The notes beneath the pieces were generated by a model, which worked only from the letters and a program-made list of their open reading frames with translations, searched no databases and was not told where the DNA came from. Positions 1-10,193 of a stretch of DNA of 64,000 nucleotides are shown here, piece by piece. The stretch spans positions 620,001 to 684,000 of the forward strand of contig NZ_JAKIRP010000002.1 in NCBI RefSeq assembly GCF_021646545.1, written 5' to 3'. Position numbers and translations under genes: made by a program. Each line of letters starts with the position of its first letter. Within the stretch, counting starts at the first letter, position 1. The DNA comes from Chitinophaga filiformis (GTDB lineage Bacteria > Bacteroidota > Bacteroidia > Chitinophagales > Chitinophagaceae).

Positions 1-92
1 GCCATGGTCATCACGTACCATGGGATATGATGCCTGCTGAGGTTGTACAACAGACAATACCATTTGCTTCCGAAAGGGCGCCCAAACACTGA
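1..92 (+). CDS. C-terminal tail of an upstream gene, possibly an alpha/beta hydrolase
   Basis: A plus-strand reading frame enters at base 3 and ends with TGA at 90-92, leaving 29 codons in the window. The tail contains GHHVPWDMMPAEVVQQTI. A Gly-His followed by a short Pro-Trp stretch and a final helix is how many alpha/beta-hydrolase proteins end, with that His completing the catalytic triad. This is a weak family guess from a short stretch. Bases 93-360 after it hold no convincing gene. Whether it shares a transcript with the glucosidase downstream cannot be told. Confidence 0.4.
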   Translation, partial: HGHHVPWDMMPAEVVQQTIPFASERAPKH

Positions 93-360
93 ATTTACAA
101 ATGCCGCCGGGTAACAAAGCAGCCCCGGCTGAAGTATAGTTACTTGTCAATGTATCTTTTTTGCAGGTAAAGCGAAAATAATATGCCAGTATAAACATGG
201 CCCGACTGCTCACATATACCTGGTTGATATGTGGAAATGATGCGGCGCTATTTCTACAGTCTGGTGGGAAAAACAGATTTCTTTCGATATGCAGATGGCT
301 GATTTGACCTGTGCAGGGTTTTTGCAGAATGATAAACGCACTAACCCGAAATGTAGGTCT

Positions 361-2178
361 ATGTCGAATAAAGTAGTCAAGGATAAAAACTGGTGGAAGG
401 AATCCATTATTTACCAGATCTATCCATGGAGTTTTAAAGATAGCAATGGTGATGGTATTGGGGATCTGCAGGGCATCATATCTAAACTGGACTATATAAA
501 AAATCTGGGTATTGATATGGTCTGGTTAAATCCCATTTATAAATCTCCCAACGATGACAATGGATATGATATCAGTGATTATTACGATATCATGGAAGAA
601 ATGGGAACAATGGAGGATTTTGATATACTGATAAAAGGATTGCACGACCGGAAGATCCGCCTCATGATGGATATTATCGTAAACCATACGAGTGATGAAC
701 ATCCATGGTTTGCAGCCGCCCGGCAGTCGCGGGATAATCCTTATTACAATTACTATCACTGGTGGCCGGGAGAGAAAGGAAAGCCTCCGCGCCGGTACAG
801 CCATTTCGACCCTGAAGGTAATGCCTGGACATACAACAAGGCTACCGATTCCTACTACCTTCATTACTTCTCTGAGAAAATGCCTGATCTCAACTGGGAA
901 AACCCGGATGTGCGTAAGGCCATATACGATATTATGCGCTTCTGGTTTAACAAGGGAATAGATGGTTTCAGAATGGACGCCATCTGTTACATCTCTAAAG
1001 ATACCACCTGGCCGGAAGTAGAGAAGATTGTAAAGGAAAAATACCGTGGGGACTGGTCCGGATATTATGCGCATGGCCCGCACCTGCATGAATATCTGCA
1101 GGAAATGCATCGTGAAACACTGGACAGACCCGATGTGGTTACATTGGCGGAAGCCTCCGGCATTACGAAAGATGAAGCACTGCTCTTTGTTAATGAAGAT
1201 CGCAAAGAGCTGCATATGTTATATCATTTTGAAGGTGTACAGCTGGGCTTTGCAAAGGAAGGATATAAGCGTTTGGAACCCGGAGGATTGAACCTTCCCA
1301 AAATGAAACAACTATATACTGAATGGAACGATGTATTCGCACAGGACGGATGGGGTACCATCTATCTTGGTACGCACGATCAGCCGCGTATGGTAACCCG
1401 CTGGGGAAATGATGAGGAGCAGTACCGGGAGATTTCTGCAAAACTGTTGATCACTTTCCTGCTCACCATGAGAGCTACTCCTATTTTTTACTATGGAGAT
1501 GAACTCGGGATGACCAACATCCGCTTCGAGAAAATAGAAGACTACAAGGATATTGAGACGATCAATATGTACAAGTATGTGAAAAGCCAGGGCGGAGACA
1601 CAGAGCGCTTTTTAAAAGATGCACAGATAACGGGCAGGGACAATGGCAGAACACCCTTCCAGTGGGATGAGTCTCCCAATGCCGGTTTTACTACCGGAAA
1701 GCCCTGGCTGAAGATCAACGACAACTATAAATTCATCAACGCCGCCGTGCAGGACAAGGATGAACGATCCATCCTTCAGTATTTCCGTCAGCTGGTACTG
1801 CTGAGAAAACATAAACCCGTGCTTATATATGGTGCATATGAACTATTGGATCCAGATCATCCGCAGGTATATACTTATACGCGCACCCTGGATGAAGAAA
1901 AGCTGCTGATCGTACTCAACTTTTCAAAAGAAGAGGTGTTGTATAAATTACCATTCGTGCTGGACATCGGTACCGAACCTTTGGTAAATAACATGCTCTC
2001 ATTCAGGCTTGAGAACAATGAGGTGACGCTATCACCCTACCAGGCGTTGATCTTCGGTCCGCTGCCAACAGAGCTGCCACCGCTGCAGGACGAGGCACAG
2101 GCTTTTACTGAGGAACTGCCCGCCGGGAAAATAAAACAAGAAAACTCAAGCCTCGAGTCCAATGAACTTACCACCTGA
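361..2178 (+). CDS. GH13 alpha-glucosidase (oligo-1,6-glucosidase / trehalose-6-P hydrolase type)
   Basis: Predicted alpha-glucosidase of glycoside hydrolase family 13, releasing glucose from short alpha-glucans. It opens with WWKESIIYQIYPWSFKDSNG, the classic start of the catalytic barrel, and has the four GH13 regions: DIIVNHTSDEHPWF, GFRMDAI with nucleophile Asp206, LAEASG with acid/base Glu264, and THDQPR with Asp340. The 605-residue length fits the family. No signal peptide is visible, so the enzyme is probably cytoplasmic. The ATG at 361 is chosen because an upstream in-frame start at 289 would add 24 residues unlike the family. The C-terminal 25 residues after the beta domain are acidic and low-complexity. 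The gene lies 77 nt upstream of a debranching enzyme, so the two probably act together on glycogen or maltodextrin. Exact substrate (isomaltose, trehalose-6-P, sucrose) cannot be assigned from sequence. Confidence 0.9.
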   Translation: MSNKVVKDKNWWKESIIYQIYPWSFKDSNGDGIGDLQGIISKLDYIKNLGIDMVWLNPIYKSPNDDNGYDISDYYDIMEEMGTMEDFDILIKGLHDRKIRLMMDIIVNHTSDEHPWFAAARQSRDNPYYNYYHWWPGEKGKPPRRYSHFDPEGNAWTYNKATDSYYLHYFSEKMPDLNWENPDVRKAIYDIMRFWFNKGIDGFRMDAICYISKDTTWPEVEKIVKEKYRGDWSGYYAHGPHLHEYLQEMHRETLDRPDVVTLAEASGITKDEALLFVNEDRKELHMLYHFEGVQLGFAKEGYKRLEPGGLNLPKMKQLYTEWNDVFAQDGWGTIYLGTHDQPRMVTRWGNDEEQYREISAKLLITFLLTMRATPIFYYGDELGMTNIRFEKIEDYKDIETINMYKYVKSQGGDTERFLKDAQITGRDNGRTPFQWDESPNAGFTTGKPWLKINDNYKFINAAVQDKDERSILQYFRQLVLLRKHKPVLIYGAYELLDPDHPQVYTYTRTLDEEKLLIVLNFSKEEVLYKLPFVLDIGTEPLVNNMLSFRLENNEVTLSPYQALIFGPLPTELPPLQDEAQAFTEELPAGKIKQENSSLESNELTT

Positions 2179-2255
2179 AAATTGATTAAGTAAATATACT
2201 CCTGGCTTTCCCTTCCTGACAATGGGAAGGGAAAGTGGGAGGCCAATCATCCATT

Positions 2256-4388
2256 ATGAACCAGACTGTTGTTTATCCTGGAAGCCCTTATCCATTAGGT
2301 GCTACCTGGGACGGTAAAGGAGTAAATTTTTCCCTGTATGCAGATAACGCTACAGGAGTGGAACTGTGTTTGTTTAATACCACTGCCGATGAGGCGGAAG
2401 CTGTAAAAGTAAAGATCAAGGAGCGGTCCTATCAGGTATGGCATTGCTATCTTCCTGGTGTAAAACCCGGACAGCTATACGGATACCGCGTACATGGTCC
2501 ATATGAGCCGCAGAATGGACATCGGTTCAATCCAAAGAAGTTACTGATAGACCCATATGCCAAGGCCATCGCCGGTACGATCAACTGGAGTGACGCACTA
2601 TTTGGTTATAAGATGAATGACCCGGAAGAAGACCTGAGTTTCAGTGATGTGGACAGTGTTCCGTTTATACCTAAAAGTGTTGTGATAGATGACTCTTTTG
2701 ACTGGGAAGGTGATAAGCCTCCCAGGATCCCTTATAACGAGTCCATCATCTACGAGGCACATGTCAAAGGCTTTACCAAACAGCATCCGGATATACCGGA
2801 AGACATCAGAGGTACCTATGCCGGCATGGCTCATCCTGTTACCATTAATTACCTGAAGGAACTAGGTATTACAGCCATTGAGCTGATGCCTGTACACCAT
2901 TTTGTGGCAGACAGACACCTGGTGGATAAAGGGCTGACCAATTACTGGGGATACAATACTATCGGTTTCTTTGCCCCTGATGCCAGGTATGCTGCCAGCG
3001 GCGTACTCGGACAACAGGTAACTGAATTCAAACAGCTGGTGAAAGTATTACACCAGGCGGGTATAGAAGTGATCCTGGATGTGGTGTATAATCATACCGG
3101 AGAGGGGAATCACCTTGGGCCAACTTTGTCTTTCAGGGGTATTGACAATGCCTCTTACTACAGACTTACGGAAGATAAACGCTTCTACATGGATTATACA
3201 GGTACCGGCAACACGCTGAATGCCTACCTGCCCAATGTGTTAAGACTAATGATGGATAGCCTGCGTTACTGGATCCTGGATATGCATGTAGACGGCTTCC
3301 GCTTTGATCTGGCGTCCACACTTGCCCGCGAACTGCATGAGGTGAACCGCCTGAGTGCTTTCTTTGATATCATCTACCAGGACCCCGTTATCTCACAGGT
3401 GAAACTGATAGCTGAACCCTGGGACATTGGTGAAGGTGGTTACCAGGTAGGTAAATTTCCGCCGGGATGGGCAGAGTGGAATGGCAAATACCGGGATTGT
3501 ATCCGTGATTACTGGAGAGGGGCCGATAGTATGCTGGGTGAGTTTGCAGAACGGTTTACCGGCAGCTCTGACCTTTATAAGAATGACTATCGCAGCCCGA
3601 CTGCCAGCATCAATTTTGTAACCGCTCATGATGGATTCACGCTGCACGACCTGGTTGCTTACAATGACAAACATAATGAAGCCAACCTGGATAATAATAC
3701 TGATGGGGAAGACCATAACCGTTCCTGGAACTGTGGAGTGGAAGGTCCTACGGATGATGAAACAGTACTGGCGCTGAGGCGCAGGCAGCAACGTAATTTC
3801 TTTGCTACCCTGTTATTATCGCAGGGCGTTCCGATGATCCTGGCTGGCGATGAACTGGGCCGTACCCAGCAGGGGAACAACAATGGTTATTGCCAGGATA
3901 ATGAGATCTCCTGGCTTAACTGGAAAGAGATCGATAATGATCTGCTGCAGTTTACCCGTCAGCTGATAGCCCTGCGGAAAGCACATCCTGCCTTCTGTCG
4001 CAGGCGCTGGTTCCAGGGGCAACCTATTAAAGGAATAGGCCTGGAAGATATTGCCTGGTTCCTGCCGGATGGCTCTGAAATGTCTGACGAACACTGGAGC
4101 CATGATTTCGCAAAGTCGATGGCTGTATTCTTTAACGGAAAAGGCCTGCATGCTTCCGGTCCGAAAGGAGAGCAGATCGTCGATGATAGCTTCTATATTA
4201 TCTTCAATGCCCATTATGAGCCGCTCGACTTCAGGCTACCACACGAGAAATATGGTCATAACTGGAAGAAGATGCTGGATACAAAGGATCTGCAGATAAC
4301 AGCCGGAGAGGAAGTATATTCCGGTGAAGGAGTGATAACGGTGGATGCACGTTCAGTAATCGTTCTGCAGCATAAATTGATGCACTGA
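2256..4388 (+). CDS. glgX: glycogen debranching enzyme, GlgX/isoamylase type (GH13)
   Basis: Predicted to hydrolyse alpha-1,6 branch points of glycogen or limit dextrins in the cytoplasm. Order: an N-terminal CBM48-like beta domain (about residues 1-130, starting VVYPGSPYPLGATWDGKGVN), the GH13 barrel, and a C-terminal beta domain. Catalytic residues are visible as DGFRFDLAS (nucleophile Asp351), AEPWDIG (acid/base Glu387) and TAHDGFTLHD (Asp459); DVVYNHTGEGN is region I. Length (710 aa) matches GlgX/TreX. The ATG at 2256 is preferred over an in-frame GTG at 2235. It follows the GH13 glucosidase by 77 nt on the same strand. The stop at 4388 is only 8 bases from the stop of the convergent acetyltransferase, with no strong terminator between. 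Confidence 0.92.
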   Translation: MNQTVVYPGSPYPLGATWDGKGVNFSLYADNATGVELCLFNTTADEAEAVKVKIKERSYQVWHCYLPGVKPGQLYGYRVHGPYEPQNGHRFNPKKLLIDPYAKAIAGTINWSDALFGYKMNDPEEDLSFSDVDSVPFIPKSVVIDDSFDWEGDKPPRIPYNESIIYEAHVKGFTKQHPDIPEDIRGTYAGMAHPVTINYLKELGITAIELMPVHHFVADRHLVDKGLTNYWGYNTIGFFAPDARYAASGVLGQQVTEFKQLVKVLHQAGIEVILDVVYNHTGEGNHLGPTLSFRGIDNASYYRLTEDKRFYMDYTGTGNTLNAYLPNVLRLMMDSLRYWILDMHVDGFRFDLASTLARELHEVNRLSAFFDIIYQDPVISQVKLIAEPWDIGEGGYQVGKFPPGWAEWNGKYRDCIRDYWRGADSMLGEFAERFTGSSDLYKNDYRSPTASINFVTAHDGFTLHDLVAYNDKHNEANLDNNTDGEDHNRSWNCGVEGPTDDETVLALRRRQQRNFFATLLLSQGVPMILAGDELGRTQQGNNNGYCQDNEISWLNWKEIDNDLLQFTRQLIALRKAHPAFCRRRWFQGQPIKGIGLEDIAWFLPDGSEMSDEHWSHDFAKSMAVFFNGKGLHASGPKGEQIVDDSFYIIFNAHYEPLDFRLPHEKYGHNWKKMLDTKDLQITAGEEVYSGEGVITVDARSVIVLQHKLMH

Positions 4389-4396
4389 CAGGTTAA

Positions 4397-4900
4397 TTAA
4401 TTGATGAAGTACATGAATGCTGTGCTACTCCCTGGTAAGTACACCATCTTCTCGTGATGAAGGCCTATCTTCTTCAGCAGGGTGATCGCATGTTCATTTT
4501 TTTCTGTTGTAATAGCTGCTACACGGGGCAGATGCAGGCTTGTTAAGGCGTAATCCTTTACGGCGCTGGCTGCCTCGTAAGCATAGCCCTTTCCGGTATA
4601 TTCGGGAAGAAAGGCGAACCCTATGTCTACTTCTTCCAGCCCGTTCCTTTTGATCAGCCCTGTCATACCTATAGGTGTACGCTCATCTTTCAGTGCCACA
4701 AGATATAGTCCGAATCCATAACGGTCATAACTGGCCAGCGGTCCGTTCACCAGATAGCTGCGGGCGTCGTCTATTCCTTTAATGTTCCTGTCTCCGATAT
4801 AAGTGAGCCAGATTTCAGTATTTAACAGCCGGAAAATAAAGGGTGCATCGTCAATGGTAAACTGGCGGACAATTAATCTGGATGTTTCACAGACAAGCAT
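4397..4900 (-). CDS. GNAT family N-acetyltransferase (RimJ/RimL-like)
   Basis: Predicted acetyl-CoA-dependent N-acetyltransferase of about 167 residues. It starts with ETSRLIVRQFTIDDAPFIFRLLN, typical of the RimJ/RimL branch, and has the acetyl-CoA motif-A region in IGFAFLPEYTGKGYAYEAAS (the Q/RxxGxG loop reads YTGKGY) followed by the helix of motif B. The RimJ/RimL-like branch includes ribosomal-protein and small-molecule acetyltransferases; the substrate is unknown. The start at 4900 (MLVCETSRL) is preferred over the upstream in-frame start at 4951, whose 17 extra residues are not family-like and overlap the promoter-like element at 4928-4935. The gene is divergent from the YdeI-like gene. 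Confidence 0.85.
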   Translation of the reverse strand: MLVCETSRLIVRQFTIDDAPFIFRLLNTEIWLTYIGDRNIKGIDDARSYLVNGPLASYDRYGFGLYLVALKDERTPIGMTGLIKRNGLEEVDIGFAFLPEYTGKGYAYEAASAVKDYALTSLHLPRVAAITTEKNEHAITLLKKIGLHHEKMVYLPGSSTAFMYFIN

Positions 4901-4927
4901 AATGCGATTTCTATAATTGTTAAAATT

Positions 4928-4935
4928 CAAAGGTA
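4928..4935 (-). promoter_or_regulatory. candidate Bacteroidota -7 promoter element for the acetyltransferase
   Basis: On the minus strand this octamer reads TACCTTTG, an exact match to TAnnTTTG, the -7 element of Bacteroidota sigma-A promoters. It lies 27 nt before the chosen start codon at 4900. A -33 TTG at the ideal 19 nt spacing is absent. The match supports the internal ATG as the true start. Confidence 0.4.
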
Positions 4936-4962
4936 TTAAGTAAGTTAGCAAAAAAAAGCAAG

Positions 4963-5469
4963 ATGGTTAAGTATACTGCTACCATGTTGAAATTTGACAA
5001 GCAGGGCGAGAAGACAGGTTGGACGTATATCGTTATTCCCGAAGACATTGCTCAGGAGCTGAAGCCGGGAAACAAGAAGTCTTTCCGCGTAAAAGGAAAG
5101 CTGGATAAACATACAATTGAGGCGGTGGCGCTGATGCCAATGGGCGATGGATCATTTATTATGCCGGTAAATGCGGAGATGCGCAAAGCTATCGCCAAAA
5201 GGGCAGGAGCCCAGCTCGCAGTACAGATCGAAGAGGATGATAATCCGGAGCCTGTTTCGTCGCCGGAACTGATGGAATGCCTGGCGGATGAGCCGGAGGC
5301 CCTGGCATTCTTTAATAGTCTTGCAAAAGGGCATAGGAACTATTTCATGAAATGGATTGAAAGCGCCAAAACCGAACCTACCAAAGCCAAACGTATTGCC
5401 CAGGCAGTAACTGCCCTGGCGCGGAAACAGGATTACCCTGCTATGATGAGAGCGAACAAGGGAAAGTAG
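4963..5469 (+). CDS. YdeI/OmdA-type protein: DUF1905 domain plus YdeI C-terminal domain
   Basis: A 168-residue protein of two known modules. Residues about 5-95 (FDKQGEKTGWTYIVIPEDIA to MPVNAEMRKAI) match DUF1905, a small beta barrel. Residues about 108-165, with ALAFFNSLAKGHRNYFMKWI and KTEPTKAKRIAQAV, match the YdeI/OmpD-associated (OmdA) domain. Members were linked to bacteriocin or peptide tolerance in enterobacteria, but the biochemical role is not established. No signal peptide. Only 30 nt separate it from the CvfB-like gene, so co-transcription is likely. Confidence 0.85.
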   Translation: MVKYTATMLKFDKQGEKTGWTYIVIPEDIAQELKPGNKKSFRVKGKLDKHTIEAVALMPMGDGSFIMPVNAEMRKAIAKRAGAQLAVQIEEDDNPEPVSSPELMECLADEPEALAFFNSLAKGHRNYFMKWIESAKTEPTKAKRIAQAVTALARKQDYPAMMRANKGK

Positions 5470-5499
5470 TTGTACATTTGCGGCTAAATAAGAGATTAC

Positions 5500-6333
5500 A
5501 TGTATAAAGTCGGTGAATACAACCTGTTACGGGTTAAGAAAGAGAGTGAGTTTGGTTTGTTCCTGGATGGGGGAGAACAGGAGATCCTGATGCCTAAACG
5601 ATTCGTACCACAGGGCGCTAAAAAAGGAGATGAACTGAGAGTATTCATTTACCATGATTCAGAGAACAGGCTGACGGCTACCAACCAGGAACCATACGGT
5701 GTTGTAGGCGATATTGTCAACCTGAAAGCAACCGGTGCGACGGAACAGGGCGCCTTCCTCGACTGGGGACTGATGAAAGACCTGTTTGTACCTGCATCCA
5801 AACAGATCAGCAAAATGCATCCCGGACAGGATTACCTCGTAAAGATCTACCTGGACGAACTGACCGGCAGGGTGGCGGCAACCGAGAAAATAGACCCTTA
5901 TCTGAGCAATGAAAACCTGACGGTAAAAGAGCTGGACGTTGTGGATATGATCGTATACCGCCGCTCAGAGATCGGTTTTGTTGTAATCATTAATAACCAG
6001 CATACAGGTATCCTGCATTACAGCGAGGTATTCGGGCCCGTGGATATAGGAGATAAACTGAAAGGCTTCATCAAATCCATCAAAGGCGATAAAATAGACG
6101 TGGTAACCGGCAAGCCAGGTTATGACAGGGTAGAAAGTGAAGCAGATAAGATACTACGCCTGCTGAAGGAAAATAATGGCTACCTGCCTTACCATGACAA
6201 GTCAGATCCCGAAGAGATCTATGAGTTCTTCAGCATGAGTAAGAAAACTTTCAAGATGACTACCGGCGCCCTGTATAAACAACGCAAGATCATCTTTACC
6301 CAGACAGGTATTAAGTTAATTGACGAAGACTAA
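5500..6333 (+). CDS. cvfB: CvfB-like S1 RNA-binding protein
   Basis: A 277-residue protein resembling CvfB/YitL: tandem S1-type OB folds followed by a winged-helix domain. The first S1-like unit is near residues 1-60 (GLFLDGGEQEILMPKRFVPQ), the second near 65-130 (TGATEQGAFLDWGLMKDLFVP), the third near 145-210 (SEIGFVVIINNQHTGILHYS). The winged helix is about 215-275 (GYLPYHDKSDPEEIYEFFSM, then KKTFKMTTGALYKQRKIIF). CvfB proteins bind RNA and tune virulence or stress gene expression in Firmicutes; here the role is inferred only from family. It ends close to a hairpin at 6362-6405. Confidence 0.85.
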   Translation: MYKVGEYNLLRVKKESEFGLFLDGGEQEILMPKRFVPQGAKKGDELRVFIYHDSENRLTATNQEPYGVVGDIVNLKATGATEQGAFLDWGLMKDLFVPASKQISKMHPGQDYLVKIYLDELTGRVAATEKIDPYLSNENLTVKELDVVDMIVYRRSEIGFVVIINNQHTGILHYSEVFGPVDIGDKLKGFIKSIKGDKIDVVTGKPGYDRVESEADKILRLLKENNGYLPYHDKSDPEEIYEFFSMSKKTFKMTTGALYKQRKIIFTQTGIKLIDED

Positions 6334-6361
6334 TTGTTGAGATTATCTCATTGCAATAAAA

Positions 6362-6405
6362 CAACTCCTCCATGCCTGCGCGGGATCAGCGCACCGGAGG
6401 AGTTG
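6362..6405 (+). terminator. hairpin after the CvfB-like gene
   Basis: CAACTCCTCC (6362-6371) pairs perfectly with GGAGGAGTTG (6396-6405); the 24-nt interior holds a second short stem (TGCGC/GCGCA). It begins 28 nt after the stop codon. The following T-tract is weak (CTCATTTAT), so this may be a processed 3' end rather than a strong intrinsic terminator. The rest of the 6334-6792 gap shows no further gene; it should contain the promoter of the GH5-GH18 gene, which I could not pin down. Confidence 0.5.
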
Positions 6406-6792
6406 CTCATTTATAGCAAAACAACTTTGATCTCACTGACCATTTAAAACAGCTGCTCTGTCCCCCATTACCATCACCGCGGGGCAATTGTTCATTCATA
6501 ACCCCCCGCGCTTTATCTTCATTGACCTTCCTGCAACACGATATTGCCTGCCCCTCATAAACGTCGTTATAACACCTATATTTTCATGAAAATTATTTCA
6601 TTGATCATCAGTTGATTATTGTTGTTCGCCAAAAAAAGTAATCGTTTGCGTGGTACCCAATCCTTTCTTGTGCGACGTCTATGTCAGCCTGGCTTTACCT
6701 AGCCGGTAGCCAAGCCATTTTCTATATGAAAACCTTAAATACCCTCTATGAAGATCCATTACACAAACCGGTTGTGCGTCATTCCACGAAGC

Positions 6793-9700
6793 ATGCGTCA
6801 ACTAAGATTATTCTGTTCACTGCTTTTGCTCGCCCTGTGTCTTGGGGCCGGGCAGGCCTATTCCCAGCTGACCCGCTTACGGGCCGATGGGAAACGTATT
6901 GTCAATGCCAATAACCAGGAAGTGATCTTTAAAGGGATCAACGTCGGTGGTTGGTTATTGCAGGAAGGATACATGATGAGACCCGGTGGTGGCGGCACCC
7001 AATGGTCTGTTAAAAAAGGGCTCTACGACCAGGGGCAGAGCGATGCCGCTGTCGAAGCCTTCTACCAGAGCTGGCGTGATAACTTTATCACCAAAGCGGA
7101 TGTTGATTACATCGCTTCCCTGGGTTTCAACAGTATCCGTCTGCCATTGCACTACGATCTGTTCCTGACACCTGCACAGCGTGCAGTCAGAAATGGTGTA
7201 GCGCGTAACTTTTCAACCTACAACAGTTATGTTAATTCGCTGACCACCTGGTACAACAGCAACCAGCTGTTTAATGATGCAAACCTGGAAGGTTTCCGTC
7301 TGACAGACAGTTTACTGAAATGGGCCGCTGCGCACAAGATGTACGTTGTATTGGACCTGCATGCCGCTCCTGGTGCTGCCGGTACTGATGCTAACATTGC
7401 TGATGCATTTGTGGGCAATGACCTGTGGAACAAACCTATTTATCAGGATATCACCGTACGCTTATGGCAGCGTATTTCTGCACGTTATATCAACGATGAC
7501 AGGATCGCTTTCTATGACCTGATCAATGAGCCTAACCACGTACCTACAAATCAGCAGATCCATGCGCTCTTTGAAAGACTGATCAACGCTATCCGTGCAC
7601 AGGGGGATACACACCTGCTCATGATTGAAGGTAACGGCTGGGGTAACCAGTATAATTACCTGGAGCCATTTACATTCACCAACAGGAGTAACCTGGTGTA
7701 CAATGCTCACCGTTACGGTACTTCTACTTCTCCTACCACCACTGGTGGCGATCCTAACCAGATCAATGAACTGGGTAACATCAATAATTTCCGTAACACG
7801 CACAACGTACCTGTAGTAGTAGGTGAAACCGGTGAGAACAGCGCTGACTGGATGCGTGCTAATATCGCGGCCATGAATACTGCCGGAGTGGGTTGGTTCA
7901 ACTGGACCTACAAACGTTTTGACTCCGGTGAGAATGCGGCACTGCTGCGTATTCCTCCTCCTTACCTGGTGGACGGCGCTGCTAATATGGGCGCTGTGTT
8001 GAACAATATCAAATTTGCCAACAACGTAAAGAACTTAAACTCCATCGCAGCGGTTGCTCCGGGCAAAAGCTCTCCTAATGCACCTATCGGCAAAACTGTA
8101 TGGCTGCAGGGCTTCAATGGCAAATACGTTACCTCCAAAAATGGCGTAGGCGCTATGTGGTGCGATGCTGATGCTGCTCAGGCATGGGAACTGTTTCAGG
8201 TAGTAGACGCCGGTGACGGTAAGGTGGCGCTTAAAGGCAATACCGGTAACTACGTTTCTTCTGAGAACGGAGAGCAGGCCATTACCTGTAACAGACCTAC
8301 TATCCAGGGATGGGAGAAATTCGACTGGATGGAAACCGCAGATGGTAAAGTAGCGCTCAGAGGTAGCAATGGTTTGTACATTTCTTCTGAAAACGGCCAG
8401 CAGGCAATGACCTGTACAAGACCAACCGTACAGGGATGGGAAGCATTTGCTTTCGGCGTTGTAGGCAATAATCCTCCCGTTGAGGATCCTGACACAAGTG
8501 TAAACAATCCTGCACCAAATAAATTCAAGGTAGTTGGTTACTGGCCAGGATGGGCCGGCAGCCCAAGCACTACAGTAGTGCCTTACAATAAACTGACCCA
8601 TATCAACTATGCATTCATCCTGCCTAACAATAACGGTACTTTACAGGCGCTGGATAATCCAACCGCCCTGCGGGCACTGGTCTCTCAGTCACATGCTGCG
8701 GGTGTGAAAGTATCTATCTCCATCGGCGGATGGAATGACGGTAATGATCAGGGTTTTGAAAACCTGGCTGCTAACGCAGGTTCCCGTACTACTTTCGTAA
8801 ATGCAGTAGTTGCTTTCGTAAACCAGTATAACCTGGACGGCGCAGATATTGATTGGGAATACCCTGACAATGGTACTTCTGCGAATAACTACGTACTGCT
8901 GATGACAGAACTGTCCAACCAGCTGCATAGCCGTGGCAAATCACTGACGGCTGCTGTAGTTGGTGCAAATGGTGCCAGCATCCTCAGTAGTGTATTCCCG
9001 CTGGTAGATTATCTGACATTGATGGCATATGATGAGAACGACTATCAACATTCTACATACAGCTATGCACAGCGTTCACTCGCTTACTGGACAGGCCGCG
9101 GCTTACCTAAGGAAAAAGCTATCCTGGGTGTGCCTTTCTATGGCAGACCAAGCTGGGAGTCTTATGCTCAGTTGTTGCTAAGAGGCGCCAGCCCTAATGC
9201 CGACACTTACCAGGGTGTAGGTTACAACGGTATTCCTACCATCAAGGCTAAAACTAACCTGGCATTTGATCAGGGCGGCGGTATCATGATCTGGGAACTT
9301 TCTCAGGATGTAACCGGTGCTAATTCCCTCCTGAATGCCATCAACGAAGTAGTACTCCAGAGAGGCGATACAACTACACCTGGTCCGGATCCCAATCCTA
9401 ACCCGGGTACTGCTCCTATCGGAAAAACTATCTGGCTGCAGGGCAATAATGGTGGCTATGTTAGCTCTAAAGGCGGTGTTGGCGCTATGTGGGCCAATGC
9501 CACGATTGTACAGGGCTGGAACCAGTTCCTGGTAACCGATGCAGGTAATGGTAAAATTGCATTGAGCAATGCTGGGCTGTTCGTTTCTTCTGAAAATGGT
9601 GAAAAGAGCATTACCTGCAACAGGCCAACTGTCCAGGGATGGGAAGTGTTTGACTGGATCGACAACGGTGATGGTACTGTGTCCCTGCGTGGCAGCAATG

Positions 9701-10110
9701 GTATGTATGTTTCTTCTGAGAACGGTGTAGCTGAAATGACCTGCACCAGACCTACTATCGATGGCTGGGAGAAGTTCAACTACGGCATCGTTGGTGCAGC
9801 GGCCGCTAAAACGATAGCAGCTGTACAACCAGTCGCTAAAACGGATCTGAGTGTTGAAGCTAACGGCAGCCTCCTGGTATATCCTAACCCGGTTGCGAAA
9901 GGCAGCACGCTGGTTGTGAACGTAAGAAAATACAATGCATCTGCGCCGGTAAATGTAGCTGTTGTTGATGTGAACAAGAAAGTGGTGGCTTATAAGAAAG
10001 CTAATGCCGCTGTTGTGAACATCCCGACAGGTAATATGGCCAGCGGATTTTATATACTGACAGTAACCAATGGTAAAAATACTTATACCAGCAAAGTACT
10101 GATCCAGTAA
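6793..10110 (+). CDS. secreted two-enzyme glycoside hydrolase: GH5 + fascin-like + GH18 chitinase + fascin-like + T9SS signal
   Basis: A 1105-residue exported protein with two catalytic domains. Signal peptide [20 protein letters not shown] ends near AYSQ. Residues about 25-420 form a GH5 domain of the exo-1,3-glucanase-like kind ([15 protein letters not shown]), acid/base Glu246 in INEPN and nucleophile Glu345 in VVVGETGE. Residues about 430-560 are a beta-trefoil fascin-like module. Residues about 577-865 are a GH18 chitinase with [17 protein letters not shown] (catalytic Glu689), LMAYDEND and [10 protein letters not shown] all intact. A second fascin-like module spans about 874-1000. The C-terminal 80 residues are a type A T9SS sorting domain (VYPNP to KVLIQ). 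Inference: an enzyme for beta-glucan plus chitin, that is fungal cell wall. ATG 6793 gives a compact signal peptide; ATG 6748 would add 15 residues and is the alternative. Confidence 0.93.
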   Translation: MRQLRLFCSLLLLALCLGAGQAYSQLTRLRADGKRIVNANNQEVIFKGINVGGWLLQEGYMMRPGGGGTQWSVKKGLYDQGQSDAAVEAFYQSWRDNFITKADVDYIASLGFNSIRLPLHYDLFLTPAQRAVRNGVARNFSTYNSYVNSLTTWYNSNQLFNDANLEGFRLTDSLLKWAAAHKMYVVLDLHAAPGAAGTDANIADAFVGNDLWNKPIYQDITVRLWQRISARYINDDRIAFYDLINEPNHVPTNQQIHALFERLINAIRAQGDTHLLMIEGNGWGNQYNYLEPFTFTNRSNLVYNAHRYGTSTSPTTTGGDPNQINELGNINNFRNTHNVPVVVGETGENSADWMRANIAAMNTAGVGWFNWTYKRFDSGENAALLRIPPPYLVDGAANMGAVLNNIKFANNVKNLNSIAAVAPGKSSPNAPIGKTVWLQGFNGKYVTSKNGVGAMWCDADAAQAWELFQVVDAGDGKVALKGNTGNYVSSENGEQAITCNRPTIQGWEKFDWMETADGKVALRGSNGLYISSENGQQAMTCTRPTVQGWEAFAFGVVGNNPPVEDPDTSVNNPAPNKFKVVGYWPGWAGSPSTTVVPYNKLTHINYAFILPNNNGTLQALDNPTALRALVSQSHAAGVKVSISIGGWNDGNDQGFENLAANAGSRTTFVNAVVAFVNQYNLDGADIDWEYPDNGTSANNYVLLMTELSNQLHSRGKSLTAAVVGANGASILSSVFPLVDYLTLMAYDENDYQHSTYSYAQRSLAYWTGRGLPKEKAILGVPFYGRPSWESYAQLLLRGASPNADTYQGVGYNGIPTIKAKTNLAFDQGGGIMIWELSQDVTGANSLLNAINEVVLQRGDTTTPGPDPNPNPGTAPIGKTIWLQGNNGGYVSSKGGVGAMWANATIVQGWNQFLVTDAGNGKIALSNAGLFVSSENGEKSITCNRPTVQGWEVFDWIDNGDGTVSLRGSNGMYVSSENGVAEMTCTRPTIDGWEKFNYGIVGAAAAKTIAAVQPVAKTDLSVEANGSLLVYPNPVAKGSTLVVNVRKYNASAPVNVAVVDVNKKVVAYKKANAAVVNIPTGNMASGFYILTVTNGKNTYTSKVLIQ
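8080..9798 (+). repeat. two copies of a fascin-like beta-trefoil module flanking the GH18 domain
   Basis: The module at 8080-8469 recurs at 9412-9798. Both start APIGKT[VI]WLQG and share [31 protein letters not shown] and MTCTRPT in the same order. Each copy is itself made of three beta-trefoil repeats. At DNA level the copies are clearly diverged, so the duplication is not recent. Such modules probably bind carbohydrate; binding is inferred. Confidence 0.75.
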
Positions 10111-10121
10111 GTTATTTATAA

Positions 10122-10158
10122 AGAAGGGCTACCAGCGCGGTAGTCCTTCTCTTTGTTA
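10122..10158 (+). terminator. intrinsic terminator of the GH5-GH18 gene
   Basis: AGAAGGGCTACC (10122-10133) pairs with GGTAGTCCTTCT (10139-10150) through one G-U wobble, with a 5-nt loop, followed by CTTTGTT. It begins 12 nt after the stop codon at 10110. Confidence 0.75.
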
Positions 10159-10193
10159 GTTATTTCTTTTCCCTCATCATAACCATTAACAGA

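Noticed and set aside
93..360. Possible small gene or RNA between the first partial gene and GH13
   Set aside because: Frames are short and uninformative; only weak GC-rich pairing near 107-130.
526..1215. 229-codon minus-strand frame opposite the GH13 gene
   Set aside because: It lies wholly inside a strongly supported coding region and its product has no domain pattern; long antisense frames are expected from the codon bias.
8035..9828. Several minus-strand frames opposite the GH5-GH18 gene
   Set aside because: They mirror the duplicated fascin-like modules on the coding strand and have no independent signals.
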